Shown here piece by piece: positions 1-7,094 of a stretch of DNA of 12,320 bases. Source of the DNA: Planctomycetota bacterium. Lineage in GTDB: Bacteria > Planctomycetota > Planctomycetia > Pirellulales > Thermoguttaceae. Numbering within the stretch: the stretch's first letter is position 1; each line of letters starts with the position of its first letter. Location: assembly GCA_023397045.1 (NCBI GenBank), contig JAEWUR010000704.1:1-12320 (forward strand), given 5' to 3'. Below the pieces are notes generated by a model. That model had not been told where the DNA came from and made no database searches. It saw nothing but the letters and a program-made list of their open reading frames with translations. The position numbers and the translations under genes were made by a program.

Positions 1-453
1 GGACACCTCGAAGCCTACGCCAGCGCCACGGCAATGCTGAAACGAACCCGCGAGGCGTTGGCCAACGGTCGGCCCAGCACAATGCACCAGTACGAAGATC
101 GCCACGAACTGAACACGAAATTGATTGCGCATGAGGCCGAAGCCGGCGATGCCCTGGCCCTGGAAATGATCGAGGAAACGGCCCATTTCTTGGCCCTTGG
201 AATCGTCAATCTCATGCACACGATCGATCCCGGCTGCGTCCTGCTTGGCGGGGCAATGACCTTTGGCGGCCATCACAACGACCTCGGACTTCGGTTCTTG
301 GGATGGGTCAAGCAGGAGGTCGAGCGACGCGCGTTCCGCATGCTGGCCGACCGCACGGTCATCGATTTCGCGAATCTCGGCAACGACGCCGGATATATCG
401 GCGCCGCCGGCATGGCCCGAGTCGAATATCGCAAAATGGCGATGGCATTCTAA
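1..453 (+). CDS. ROK-family sugar kinase (glucokinase-like), C-terminal part
   Basis: This is the last 150 codons of a gene that begins before the window; the frame is open from base 1 and ends with TAA at 451-453. The first visible residues, GHLEAYAS, match the segment just after the zinc-binding CxCGxxG motif of ROK proteins (repressor, ORF, kinase family). Further on, a helical stretch (ETAHFLALGIVNLMHTIDPGCVLLGGA) and a final GNDAGYIGAAGMA match the conserved C-terminal lobe of bacterial ROK glucokinases. Members phosphorylate glucose or related sugars with ATP in the cytoplasm. The catalytic Asp and the Cys ligands would be upstream and cannot be checked, so a ROK repressor or another sugar specificity is possible, although the absence of anything else in view makes the kinase role the default reading. 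Confidence 0.85.
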   Translation, partial: GHLEAYASATAMLKRTREALANGRPSTMHQYEDRHELNTKLIAHEAEAGDALALEMIEETAHFLALGIVNLMHTIDPGCVLLGGAMTFGGHHNDLGLRFLGWVKQEVERRAFRMLADRTVIDFANLGNDAGYIGAAGMARVEYRKMAMAF

Positions 454-577
454 CACCGCCCCCCACCAAAAACCCAACCACACCGGGGGATTGTGCTTTT
501 TTCCTGTCGGGCTAGAATCGGCACAGGCTCCAAGGGCGAGCCTCTTTTCTTATCGCGGTTTGCACGGCGAATGAGCC
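454..577 (+). other. Intergenic stretch with weak terminator and promoter signals
   Basis: No gene is visible here. A C-run (460-465) and a G-run (484-488) could form a short stem followed by TTTTTT at 497-502, a poor candidate terminator for the ROK gene. A TAGAAT hexamer at 513-518 resembles a -10 box, with TTGTGC at 491-496 as a poor -35 partner. Neither signal is strong enough to call separately. Confidence 0.2.
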
Positions 578-702
578 TAACAGGCCGTTGAAAAAGTGGG
601 TTTTGGGTAAGGTCGAGTGCCACTGGCTCTGCCAGTGCGGTGAAAACGCTGGGGATTTCAGCACTGGCCGAGCCAGTGGCACACTTTTTCAACAGGCTGC
701 TA
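578..702. repeat. MITE/REPIN-like element with 21-bp imperfect terminal inverted repeats
   Basis: The ends at 578-598 and 682-702 are inverted copies with 3 mismatches in 21 bp; both contain GTTGAAAAAGTG, the right end in reverse complement. Inside, 617-627 (GTGCCACTGGC) is repeated inverted at 672-682. Each end also carries its own small hairpin: CACTGGC-TCT-GCCAGTG at 621-637 and CACTGGC-CGA-GCCAGTG at 662-678. No transposase is encoded. The arrangement fits a non-autonomous mobile element: either a MITE moved by an IS transposase that recognises the GTTGAAAAAGTG ends, or a pair of inverted REP sequences (REPIN). No clear target-site duplication was seen. Confidence 0.75.
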
Positions 703-761
703 AGGCCAAGCAACGGAAGATGGCTTTCTTTTCGTTATTGTGCTGAACATCAACAAACGTG

Positions 762-765
762 GGAG
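762..765 (+). promoter_or_regulatory. Shine-Dalgarno site deciding the esterase start
   Basis: GGAG (within GGGAG 761-765) lies 8 bases before ATG 774 and overlaps the alternative GTG start region at 759, which therefore cannot use it. It supports the 726-residue form. Confidence 0.6.
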
Positions 766-773
766 AACGGACG

Positions 774-2954
774 ATGATCGATTCTGCCAATGGATCACGA
801 ATCAACAATCAACGTGAATCAACACACGCGCGAAACATTCGACGATGCGCCATCGCCTGCCTGATCTGCTGCTGGATGGCGTCGGCGGCAATTGCCGATG
901 AAGGCGCACGCCCAGCCGAACAGAAGCGCGAATCCGCCATTGGACACGTCATCGATGCCTTGCAGGGGAAGATGTTCGAGCCCGCGCTAACGGCCGAGGG
1001 AAGCGTGGAATCGCAGGCAGACGGCCCTAACGGCCCCGGCTCGTTGATGATGGAGCCCGAGACGAACGCCGCCTACGACAAATACAACGCGGCATCGCCC
1101 TACCCAGCCACCGATTCGCCCGACAAACTCAGCCTGGAGCAGTTGGAGACGATTGCCAAACTCGCGCCGCAGGCGAGCAAAGACGGCGTGCAAACCCATC
1201 CGGCGATGATCCCGCTGTTTCACAGCATGGTCTATCGCTACACGGGCGGGTCGTATAAGAACGAGCCGTTGCGATTCCGGCTGCACGCGCCCGAGCCTTA
1301 CGAAGAAGGCAAGAAATATCCGATGGTCGTCTGGCTGCACGGCGCCGGCGAATGCGGCGACGACAACGTCGATCAACTGTCGCACCTGCATCATATCATT
1401 CCCTACCTTGTTGGTCCCAAAAAACGCGATTTCTTCCTGCTGGTTCCGCAATGCCCCCATACGCACGTCGCTTGGGAAGCGCCCGAGATCTGCTCGACGA
1501 CGCTTCGGCCCGACGGAAGCGTCGAGTGCCATGTGAACAACGATCCCATCGAATTGGGCAACGCCCCGATCGCGTTTACGCTCGACATGATCGAGGCCGT
1601 GCTGAAAGACTTCCCGGTCGCCCCGAATCGCGTGACGGTCGCGGGGCTCAGCACCGGCGGCGAGGGCGTTTGGCGAATTGTCGAACGCCGCCCCGACCTC
1701 TTTGCCGCCGCCGTGCCGGTGGTCAGTTGGAAGGCAATGCACGACAAATCGCTCCGCGAGAAGCTGCAACTCAAAAAAATCCCCATTTGGGCCATCTATA
1801 GCTCGGATGACAACGGAATCGATTTCGCCCGAAAAGAGTTCGAGCGGATGCGTGACGCCGGCTGCAACTGCTGGAAGACCGAGTTCGGCGTTTGCGGACA
1901 TCGGGCGTGGACCCCGGCCATGCTGCAAGGCGACATTTTCGGCTGGCTCATCTCCCGGGCGAAGGACGGCCAACGATACTTCGCCGCCGAGCCTTCACCG
2001 ACCGACCCTCAAACGATCGGAGTTTTCGCCGACGTGACCGAAGGCGATCTCAAGCGCGAGCCAACCAAGGCAACAGGCAAGCCAAGACCGGCTGAATCCG
2101 AAGCGAAAGTCAATGAAAACCAACAGATGAAGGTCGGGATCGCTCTGAGAAAGCAGATGAAAGATGGCGACGGACACGTGACCATGACGTTCCAGCGTTC
2201 GCCGACAAACAGGATGGTTGACCAACTGCGCGTCGATCTGGTCGTCGACTACGTCGAGATGGGGCAGTTGGACAAAGCCTGGGCGGTGGCCGACAAGGTC
2301 AAAGATCGCCAGTTGCTTGTCAGGCGGCTGCTTCACTCGAGCAGACAAATGCCACAGAATGCCGTGCTTGATTACATCGATCGAGAACTCGATCGGATGG
2401 AAAAAGAAACTGCGGAGACGAACGTGGAAGGAATGATCGTCCCCGGCGAGCCAAACACCATGCTCTGGCGAAGGCGATTGCCGCAGCCAACCGAAGAACC
2501 ACTTCAGCCGATCCCGGCGGGCAAGAAATCGCCCAAGGACGAATGCGGCAAAGAATGGGCGATGTCGCCGACCACGCTCTACGGCCTTTTCCCGAACGGT
2601 TGGGAGCAGGAATCAAAATTCGTGCCCGACTACGTGGTGAACGAGACCGGCCAACAACTGCGTGTTCGTTTGGCCAAGGCATTCATCGCCGATGACCTGG
2701 CCGCGATGCGCGAATTGTGCGACTCGTTCATCCATCTCGACGACATCCCGCTTTCCAGTCCTTGGTTCGACACGTCCGGCGGGAGACTTCAAGGCCGAAT
2801 CAAGTACGCATTGAACGACAAGGCGAAACCGGTCGTCGCGATGCTTCGCGACATCGCCGCGGTGAAGGCCGAATCGAAAAAAGAATTCGCCGAGCTCGCC
2901 CAAAAATCGCTCAATCGCATCGACGCCATCACCCATCCGAAAAGCGACGAGTGA
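774..2954 (+). CDS. Secreted alpha/beta-hydrolase (esterase/peptidase-like) with helical C-terminal extension
   Basis: The protein is 726 residues long. I chose ATG 774 because GGGAG at 761-765 sits 8 bases upstream; an in-frame GTG at 759 is less likely. The N-terminus has basic residues (RNIRR, about 20-24), a hydrophobic Cys-rich segment and an AIA cleavage site near 41, so export is predicted. Residues about 165-395 form an alpha/beta-hydrolase domain: oxyanion-loop HGAGE at 189-193, nucleophile motif GLSTGG with Ser293, a likely acid residue at Asp345/346, and His376 in CGH. This matches the predicted-peptidase/feruloyl-esterase-like group (COG4099 type), so it probably cleaves an ester or peptide bond in the periplasm or outside. 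Residues about 450-726 are not recognised; VDYVEMGQLDKAWAVADKVKD (491-511) resembles a helical, TPR-like repeat. The substrate is unknown. The gene stands alone and converges on serC. Confidence 0.85.
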   Translation: MIDSANGSRINNQRESTHARNIRRCAIACLICCWMASAAIADEGARPAEQKRESAIGHVIDALQGKMFEPALTAEGSVESQADGPNGPGSLMMEPETNAAYDKYNAASPYPATDSPDKLSLEQLETIAKLAPQASKDGVQTHPAMIPLFHSMVYRYTGGSYKNEPLRFRLHAPEPYEEGKKYPMVVWLHGAGECGDDNVDQLSHLHHIIPYLVGPKKRDFFLLVPQCPHTHVAWEAPEICSTTLRPDGSVECHVNNDPIELGNAPIAFTLDMIEAVLKDFPVAPNRVTVAGLSTGGEGVWRIVERRPDLFAAAVPVVSWKAMHDKSLREKLQLKKIPIWAIYSSDDNGIDFARKEFERMRDAGCNCWKTEFGVCGHRAWTPAMLQGDIFGWLISRAKDGQRYFAAEPSPTDPQTIGVFADVTEGDLKREPTKATGKPRPAESEAKVNENQQMKVGIALRKQMKDGDGHVTMTFQRSPTNRMVDQLRVDLVVDYVEMGQLDKAWAVADKVKDRQLLVRRLLHSSRQMPQNAVLDYIDRELDRMEKETAETNVEGMIVPGEPNTMLWRRRLPQPTEEPLQPIPAGKKSPKDECGKEWAMSPTTLYGLFPNGWEQESKFVPDYVVNETGQQLRVRLAKAFIADDLAAMRELCDSFIHLDDIPLSSPWFDTSGGRLQGRIKYALNDKAKPVVAMLRDIAAVKAESKKEFAELAQKSLNRIDAITHPKSDE

Positions 2955-2966
2955 CCCGGCCCAACG

Positions 2967-3008
2967 ACCCTCACCCTAACCCTCTCCCGAAGGGAGAGGG
3001 GACTTTTT
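2967..3008 (+). terminator. Hairpin with T-run downstream of the esterase; dispersed-repeat type
   Basis: The block starts with ACCCTCACCCTAA and forms a perfect 9-bp stem, CCCTCTCCC (2980-2988), loop GAA, GGGAGAGGG (2992-3000), followed by TTTTT at 3004-3008. It lies 25 bp after the esterase stop codon, so it probably ends that transcript. From general knowledge, the CCCTCACCC...GGGAGAGGG sequence recurs as a dispersed intergenic repeat in many bacterial genomes, so it may be both a repeat copy and a working terminator. Confidence 0.7.
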
Positions 3009-3019
3009 GTTGAAAACGC

Positions 3020-3138
3020 GGGTGGCCCCGATAGCTTGTCTATCGGGGTGCCGAAAGGCACAAGAGGAATCGTCATTTTCTCGACAAAAAACCTCTTACG
3101 GCTTCGCCGCCCTGATAGCCGAGCTATCAGGGCCACCC
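3020..3138. repeat. MITE/REPIN-like element with 16-bp terminal inverted repeats and multiple hairpins
   Basis: The ends 3020-3035 (GGGTGGCCCCGATAGC) and 3123-3138 are inverted copies with one mismatch. Each end carries a hairpin: CCCCGATAG-N5-CTATCGGGG at 3026-3048, and GCCCTGATAG-N5-CTATCAGGGC at 3109-3133. Between them lie GTGCC-GAAA-GGCAC (3048-3061), AAGAGG/CCTCTT pairing (3063-3068 with 3092-3097) and a CGGC-TTC-GCCG hairpin (3099-3109). The element fills the gap between the convergent esterase and serC genes. On the minus strand its hairpins precede a T-run (3091-3086), so it may also stop serC transcription. It encodes no protein. Confidence 0.75.
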
Positions 3139-3153
3139 CGAGTGAGCTTCGGC

Positions 3154-4248
3154 CTACTTGTTCTGCTCGCAGAACTCTTGCATGAAGGTGGCCAGAAGTT
3201 GGACGCCTTCAATCGGCATGGCGTTGTAGATCGACGCGCGGCAGCCGCCGACCGAACGATGGCCCTTCAACTCGACCAGGCCGCGCTCGGCCGCCTGCTT
3301 GAGGAACGGCTCGTCGTGCTCTGCATTGGCCAGACGGAACGGAACGTTCATCATCGAACGGCTTTCCAGGTCGGCGTGCGGCAGATAGAAGCCCGCCGAC
3401 CGGTCGACCACATCGTACAGCAGCTTGGCCTTCTGGCGATTCAACTCGGCCATCTTGTGCAGTCCGCCGATCGTGTGCATCAGCCAGTCGGTGACCAGTT
3501 TCAGAACGTAAATAGAGAACGTCGGCGGCGTGTTCAACACCGACTTGCCCTCGGCCAGCACCTTGTAATTGACCATCGACGGCAGGTTGGCCGGCGAACG
3601 CTCGACCAAATCATCGCGGATGATCACCACGGTCACGCCCGCCGGGCCGGCGTTCTTCTGGGCACAGGCGAACAGGATCCCGTACTTCTCGATGGCCACG
3701 GGGCGGCAGAGGAAGTCGGACGACGCGTCGCAAATCAGCGGCACATTGCCGACCTCGGGCTCGCGGGCGAACTGTACGCCCTGGATCGTCTCGTTGCTCG
3801 TCATATACACGTAAGCGGCGTCGGGATCGAGCTGCAGCTCTTCGTTCTTCGGCGCGTGGTTGAAGTTGGCGCTGCCGCCGTCCCAGGCCGCGCGAACGGC
3901 GCCCTGCGTCTTGGCTTCGCTGAACGCCTTCTTGCTCCAGGTGCCGTTGACGATATAATCGGCCGACTTGCCGGTGCCCGCCAGCAGGTTCATCGGCACC
4001 ATGCCGAACTGCAACAGTGCCCCGCCCTGAAGGAACAGCACGCGATAGTTGTCGGGAATACCCAGCAGGACGCGCAGATTGGCCTCGGCCTGCTTGATGA
4101 TCGTATCGAACGCTTTCGAACGGTGGCTGATTTCGAGGATCGAGATGCCCGTGCCCGGCAAGGCCAGCAGGTCACGCTGGGCCTCTTCCAGCACTGGCAG
4201 GGGGAGCACGGCCGGTCCCGGCGAAAAGTTGTACACGCGATTTGCCAT
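3154..4248 (-). CDS. serC: Phosphoserine aminotransferase
   Basis: The 364-residue cytoplasmic PLP enzyme converts 3-phosphohydroxypyruvate plus glutamate to O-phosphoserine in serine synthesis, and can serve the equivalent step of pyridoxal phosphate synthesis in some bacteria. The sequence is typical from end to end: YNFSPGPAVLP at the N-terminus, SHRSK (41-45), the GG-ALLQF segment (75-81), NGTWS (101-105), SNETIQGVQF (151-160), Asp174 in CDASSD and the PLP lysine Lys198 in AQKNAGPAG. The length matches the family. A GAGGAA ribosome binding site just upstream of ATG 4248 supports the start. The gene follows the DUF1573 gene on the same strand, but a terminator-like hairpin and a candidate promoter between them suggest separate transcription. 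Confidence 0.97.
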   Translation of the reverse strand: MANRVYNFSPGPAVLPLPVLEEAQRDLLALPGTGISILEISHRSKAFDTIIKQAEANLRVLLGIPDNYRVLFLQGGALLQFGMVPMNLLAGTGKSADYIVNGTWSKKAFSEAKTQGAVRAAWDGGSANFNHAPKNEELQLDPDAAYVYMTSNETIQGVQFAREPEVGNVPLICDASSDFLCRPVAIEKYGILFACAQKNAGPAGVTVVIIRDDLVERSPANLPSMVNYKVLAEGKSVLNTPPTFSIYVLKLVTDWLMHTIGGLHKMAELNRQKAKLLYDVVDRSAGFYLPHADLESRSMMNVPFRLANAEHDEPFLKQAAERGLVELKGHRSVGGCRASIYNAMPIEGVQLLATFMQEFCEQNK

Positions 4249-4297
4249 GATCGGTTCCTCGTTCGAAAGGTTGAATAGGAGACGGACTTCAAGAAAC

Positions 4298-4325
4298 CAT
4301 ATAATATATCAATTTAGACCGTCAC
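4298..4325 (-). promoter_or_regulatory. Candidate sigma70-type promoter for serC
   Basis: Read on the minus strand, GTGACG (4325-4320) and TATATG (4303-4298) are separated by 16 bases, each matching the consensus at 4 of 6 positions. The -10 lies in an AT-rich patch that stands out in this G+C-rich DNA. The predicted untranslated leader is about 40 bases. Other -10 registers within TATATTATATGG are possible. Confidence 0.45.
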
Positions 4326-4356
4326 CGAAAGCCCCCCCGCGAGATTCCGGGAGGTG

Positions 4357-4379
4357 AAAAAGCCGCTGGAAATCGCGGC
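4357..4379 (-). terminator. Rho-independent-like terminator after the DUF1573 gene
   Basis: On the minus strand GCCGC, an 8-base loop (GATTTCCA) and GCGGC are followed directly by TTTTT. It lies about 26 bp past the DUF1573 stop codon. A competing perfect stem, TCGCGG-CCG-CCGCGA (4387-4373), overlaps it. The 5-bp stem is short, so strength is uncertain. Confidence 0.5.
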
Positions 4380-4404
4380 GGCCGCGAGATTAACCGATGC
4401 GGCG

Positions 4405-5439
4405 CTACGGCCTGCCCGCGTTGCCCGGTGCAACCTGCACCGAGACGTCCAATTCCGCCTTGTGTCCGCCAGCCAGGTTCGTCTCGATCCAAATCTTCGC
4501 CCGAACCTGACCTTTTTCCGGCACGTCTCCATCAGCGGCGAAACTGACCGGCAGGACGTGAGCCGATTTCGATTCGTCGGTCGTCCGACATCGGAACCGG
4601 GGGTCGGTGCAAGTGACCGTGACGACCTTGAACGGCTCGCGGCCTTGCACCACGATGTTGCGAGTGACCGAACTGCCGGCCTCGACCACGCCCATCATCA
4701 GCGGCGACGGACGAACGCTTAAGGTCGAAACAATCACGCCTTCAACCGCCACGGGCACACGCGCCGCCCGGGCGTCGAAATCGTTGGTCACCAACACCAA
4801 CTGGTCGCGAATGTACCCCGGCGGGGCATCGGCCTTCAGTTGAACCGACAGGCTATAGCCGACTTGGCCCGGCGTTCGTTTCGTCTCGGCGGCGATTGCC
4901 TCGATGTTCGGATTGGCACTCTCGACGCGCACGATGCGCCAATCATCGCGGCCGGCATAGCTGACGTTGACGGTCTGCTTCGCGCCGGCCCCCTCGGTCA
5001 CCGAACCGAACGAGACCGCGCCCGGCTGGACGACGATGTCGCTGCGAATATACGTGTGGACGTGCAGTTGCACCTCGGCCGGAAACGGCTTGTCGAACAC
5101 CACGGTGACCGTCGCGTCTTTTCGGCCCAAGAAACCTCGCGTGTCGATCGTCGTGACGATCTCGGCCTTCTCCCACGTCTTCAGCAAGTTGCGATTCACC
5201 GTCGGCGTCGTGCAGCCGCAACTCGACGAGACCGATTGGATGTGGGCATCTTCCTCGTAGATGTTCTCGACGATAAATCGGTATTCCACCTTCGCCCCAC
5301 GCGCCACGACGCCAAAATCATGGCTCGTCGCGTTGAACATCGCCTTGGCCCAATCCTGAGCGTCGGCCGTCGCCGCGCATAGCAGCGAGGCAACCAGCAT
5401 CGCAAGGAACGGCAATCGGCGGCGGGGCAAGGAAGTCAT
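4405..5439 (-). CDS. DUF1573 domain protein, exported
   Basis: The protein has 344 residues from ATG 5439. Residues 1-27 (MTSLPRRRLPFLAMLVASLL then CAATADA) form a clear signal peptide with cleavage before Gln28. Residues about 35-125 carry the DUF1573 signature: HDFGVVARGAKVEYRF, then SSSCGCTTP with Cys74 and Cys76, and a VFDKP strand. The remainder looks like further Ig-like (ASH/MSP-type) beta domains, giving a beta-sandwich protein in the periplasm. The biochemical role of DUF1573 proteins is unknown; they are common in Planctomycetes and Bacteroidetes. An in-frame extension to a TTG at 5595 is open, but a good promoter (5527-5555) lies inside it and it would precede the signal peptide, so I rejected it. 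No clear ribosome binding site precedes ATG 5439. Confidence 0.85.
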   Translation of the reverse strand: MTSLPRRRLPFLAMLVASLLCAATADAQDWAKAMFNATSHDFGVVARGAKVEYRFIVENIYEEDAHIQSVSSSCGCTTPTVNRNLLKTWEKAEIVTTIDTRGFLGRKDATVTVVFDKPFPAEVQLHVHTYIRSDIVVQPGAVSFGSVTEGAGAKQTVNVSYAGRDDWRIVRVESANPNIEAIAAETKRTPGQVGYSLSVQLKADAPPGYIRDQLVLVTNDFDARAARVPVAVEGVIVSTLSVRPSPLMMGVVEAGSSVTRNIVVQGREPFKVVTVTCTDPRFRCRTTDESKSAHVLPVSFAADGDVPEKGQVRAKIWIETNLAGGHKAELDVSVQVAPGNAGRP

Positions 5440-5526
5440 TCGGGTGGTTCGGCCGGCGTCGTCAGCCGGATGGACCGGCCTCTGAAGGGTGGGTTTCTCG
5501 GCAAATGAATCAAAAAAACGGTCTGT

Positions 5527-5555
5527 AGTATGGCCAAGTGTGCCGATCGTGTCAA
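5527..5555 (-). promoter_or_regulatory. Strong sigma70-type promoter for the DUF1573 gene
   Basis: On the minus strand, a perfect TTGACA (5555-5550) is followed by 17 bases and CATACT (5532-5527), 4 of 6 matches to TATAAT. Transcription would start near 5520, leaving a leader of about 80 bases before ATG 5439. It lies just after the lysA stop codon (5592-5594), so the DUF1573 gene need not depend on read-through from lysA. Confidence 0.7.
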
Positions 5556-5591
5556 TTCTGAAATTACGACAGACGAAACCGACAAAAAACC

Positions 5592-6848
5592 TCAAATCAC
5601 CGAAAAATCCAGCGTCGCAAAATAGTCGTCGAGCGTTTCGGCACGCCGGATGGGCTGAACGCTGCCGTCCGATCGCAACAGAAGTTCCGCCGAGCGAAGT
5701 TTGCCGTTGTAGTTGTAGCCCATCGCGTGGCCATGCGCGCCGGTGTCATGGATCACGACGATGTCGCCCTCCTCGATCTTCGGCAGTTTTCGATCGATCG
5801 CAAACTTGTCGTTGTTCTCGCACAACGAGCCCGTGACGTCGTACACGTGATCGGCCGGCGAGTCTTCCTTGCCCAACACCGTGATGTGATGATAGGCCCC
5901 GTACATCGCCGGCCGCATCAAATTGGCGGCGCAGGCGTCAACGCCGACGTAATCTTTGTACGTATGCTTCAAATGCAAAACGCGCGTGACAAGATATCCG
6001 AACGGGCCGGTCATCGCCCGACCGCTTTCCATATAGATCGACAACGGGGCGAGCTTCCGGCGCACAATGGCTCGGTCGTACAACTCGTGAATTCGCGCGG
6101 AAAGCGCCTCGAAATCGAGCCCCGCCTGGTCGGGTCGATACGGAATTCCAAAGCCGCCGCCCAGGTTGACGAAATCGAAATGAATATCCAGTTCCTGCGA
6201 AAGGTCGGCGACCAAATCAAAGAGCATCCGGGCCGTCTCGACGTGATACTCGATGTTCAACTCGTTCGAGGCGACCATCGTGTGCAGGCCGAATCGCTTG
6301 ACGCCCTTGTCGCGGCATATCCGGTAGCCCTCCAGGAGCTGATCTCGCGTGAAGCCGTATTTTGCTTCCTCGGGCTTGCCGATAATCACGTTGCCGTCGC
6401 GCAACGGGCCGGGATTGTAGCGGAAGCAGATCAGCTCGGGCAGACCCGCCGTCCGATCGAGAAAGGCGATGTGGTCGAGGTCATCAAGGTTGATGATCGC
6501 GCCCATCTGCTTCGCCTTGACGAACTCGGCGGCCGGCGTGTTGTTCGACGAAAACATCACCATCTCGCCCGTCACGCCGACCCGTTCCGAAAGCACCAGT
6601 TCGGCCATCGAACTGGCGTCCGCTCCAAACCCCTCCTCCTTCATGATCTTCAGGATCGAAGGATTAGGGCAAGCCTTCACGGCATAGAACTCGCGGAATC
6701 CATCCACCCAATCGAATGCGGCTTTCAATCGTTTCGCGTTTTCACGCATGCCCTTTTCATCGTACAGATGAAAGGGCGTGGGGTGATCCGCAAGAATTCG
6801 TTCGATTGTCGCTCTTGAGAAGGGCAGTTTTTTCGGTGTCAATTCCAT
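5592..6848 (-). CDS. lysA: Diaminopimelate decarboxylase (fold-type III PLP enzyme)
   Basis: The 418-residue enzyme would decarboxylate meso-diaminopimelate to lysine, the last step of the DAP pathway. Seen: PLP lysine Lys58 in FYAVKACPNP; GFGADASSMAEL (73-84), His189 in GLHTMVASNE, the glycine loop NLGGGFGIPY (228-237), ESGR (274-277) in place of the usual EPGR, MRPAMYGAYH (311-320), SLCENNDKFA (341-350) with Cys343 and Glu344, and GYNYNG (377-382). RPxxYxxxH and the Cys-Glu motif point to DAP decarboxylase rather than ornithine/arginine decarboxylases. The HTMVASNE segment replaces the classical HIGS motif, which suggests a divergent subfamily. ATG 6848 has only a weak upstream GGGAA. It lies 21 bp after hicA, so probably is co-transcribed with it. 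Confidence 0.9.
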   Translation of the reverse strand: MELTPKKLPFSRATIERILADHPTPFHLYDEKGMRENAKRLKAAFDWVDGFREFYAVKACPNPSILKIMKEEGFGADASSMAELVLSERVGVTGEMVMFSSNNTPAAEFVKAKQMGAIINLDDLDHIAFLDRTAGLPELICFRYNPGPLRDGNVIIGKPEEAKYGFTRDQLLEGYRICRDKGVKRFGLHTMVASNELNIEYHVETARMLFDLVADLSQELDIHFDFVNLGGGFGIPYRPDQAGLDFEALSARIHELYDRAIVRRKLAPLSIYMESGRAMTGPFGYLVTRVLHLKHTYKDYVGVDACAANLMRPAMYGAYHHITVLGKEDSPADHVYDVTGSLCENNDKFAIDRKLPKIEEGDIVVIHDTGAHGHAMGYNYNGKLRSAELLLRSDGSVQPIRRAETLDDYFATLDFSVI

Positions 6849-6869
6849 CTTTTCCCGTCGTCTTCGCAG

Positions 6870-7094
6870 TTATGCTTTCAAAAAATCATCCGGATCGATC
6901 CCCGCCTCGCGCAGAACAGCTCGCAACGTTCCTTCGGCCATGTCATGCGAGTGGTGAGGCAGAGTCACTTTGCGACCTGATGACGCATGACGCCACACCT
7001 CATGGCTGCCCGGCCCTGGCCGATCGAATGCCCAACCGAAGGTCCGCAACCGCTGGGCAACCTCGCGATACTTGAATCCCGCGAGTCGGCCCAT
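6870..7094 (-). CDS. hicA: HicA-family mRNA interferase toxin
   Basis: The 74-residue protein fits the HicA family: small dsRNA-binding-fold toxins that cleave mRNA in the cytoplasm until bound by HicB. Visible features are KYREVAQRLRTFGW (8-21) at the N-terminus, the PGSHEVWRH segment with the likely catalytic His31 in the GSH motif, RKVTLPHHSH (41-50), and EGTLRAVLREAGID (54-67), the usual final helix. Its ATG shares one base with the stop codon of hicB (TAATG at 7094), so translation is probably coupled and the toxin is made only after the antitoxin. No key residue seems to be missing, so it may be active. Confidence 0.85.
   Translation of the reverse strand: MGRLAGFKYREVAQRLRTFGWAFDRPGPGSHEVWRHASSGRKVTLPHHSHDMAEGTLRAVLREAGIDPDDFLKA

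Noticed and set aside
3007..4278. 423-codon open frame on the + strand opposite serC
   Set aside because: It is antisense to a well-conserved serC, has low-complexity Arg/Gln/His-rich content and matches no family; such frames are common opposite G+C-rich genes.
5440..5595. 52-codon N-terminal extension of the DUF1573 protein from TTG 5595
   Set aside because: It contains the TTGACA promoter and would put the signal peptide in the middle of the N-terminus.
5727..6818. 363-codon open frame on the + strand opposite lysA
   Set aside because: Antisense shadow of lysA without family features.
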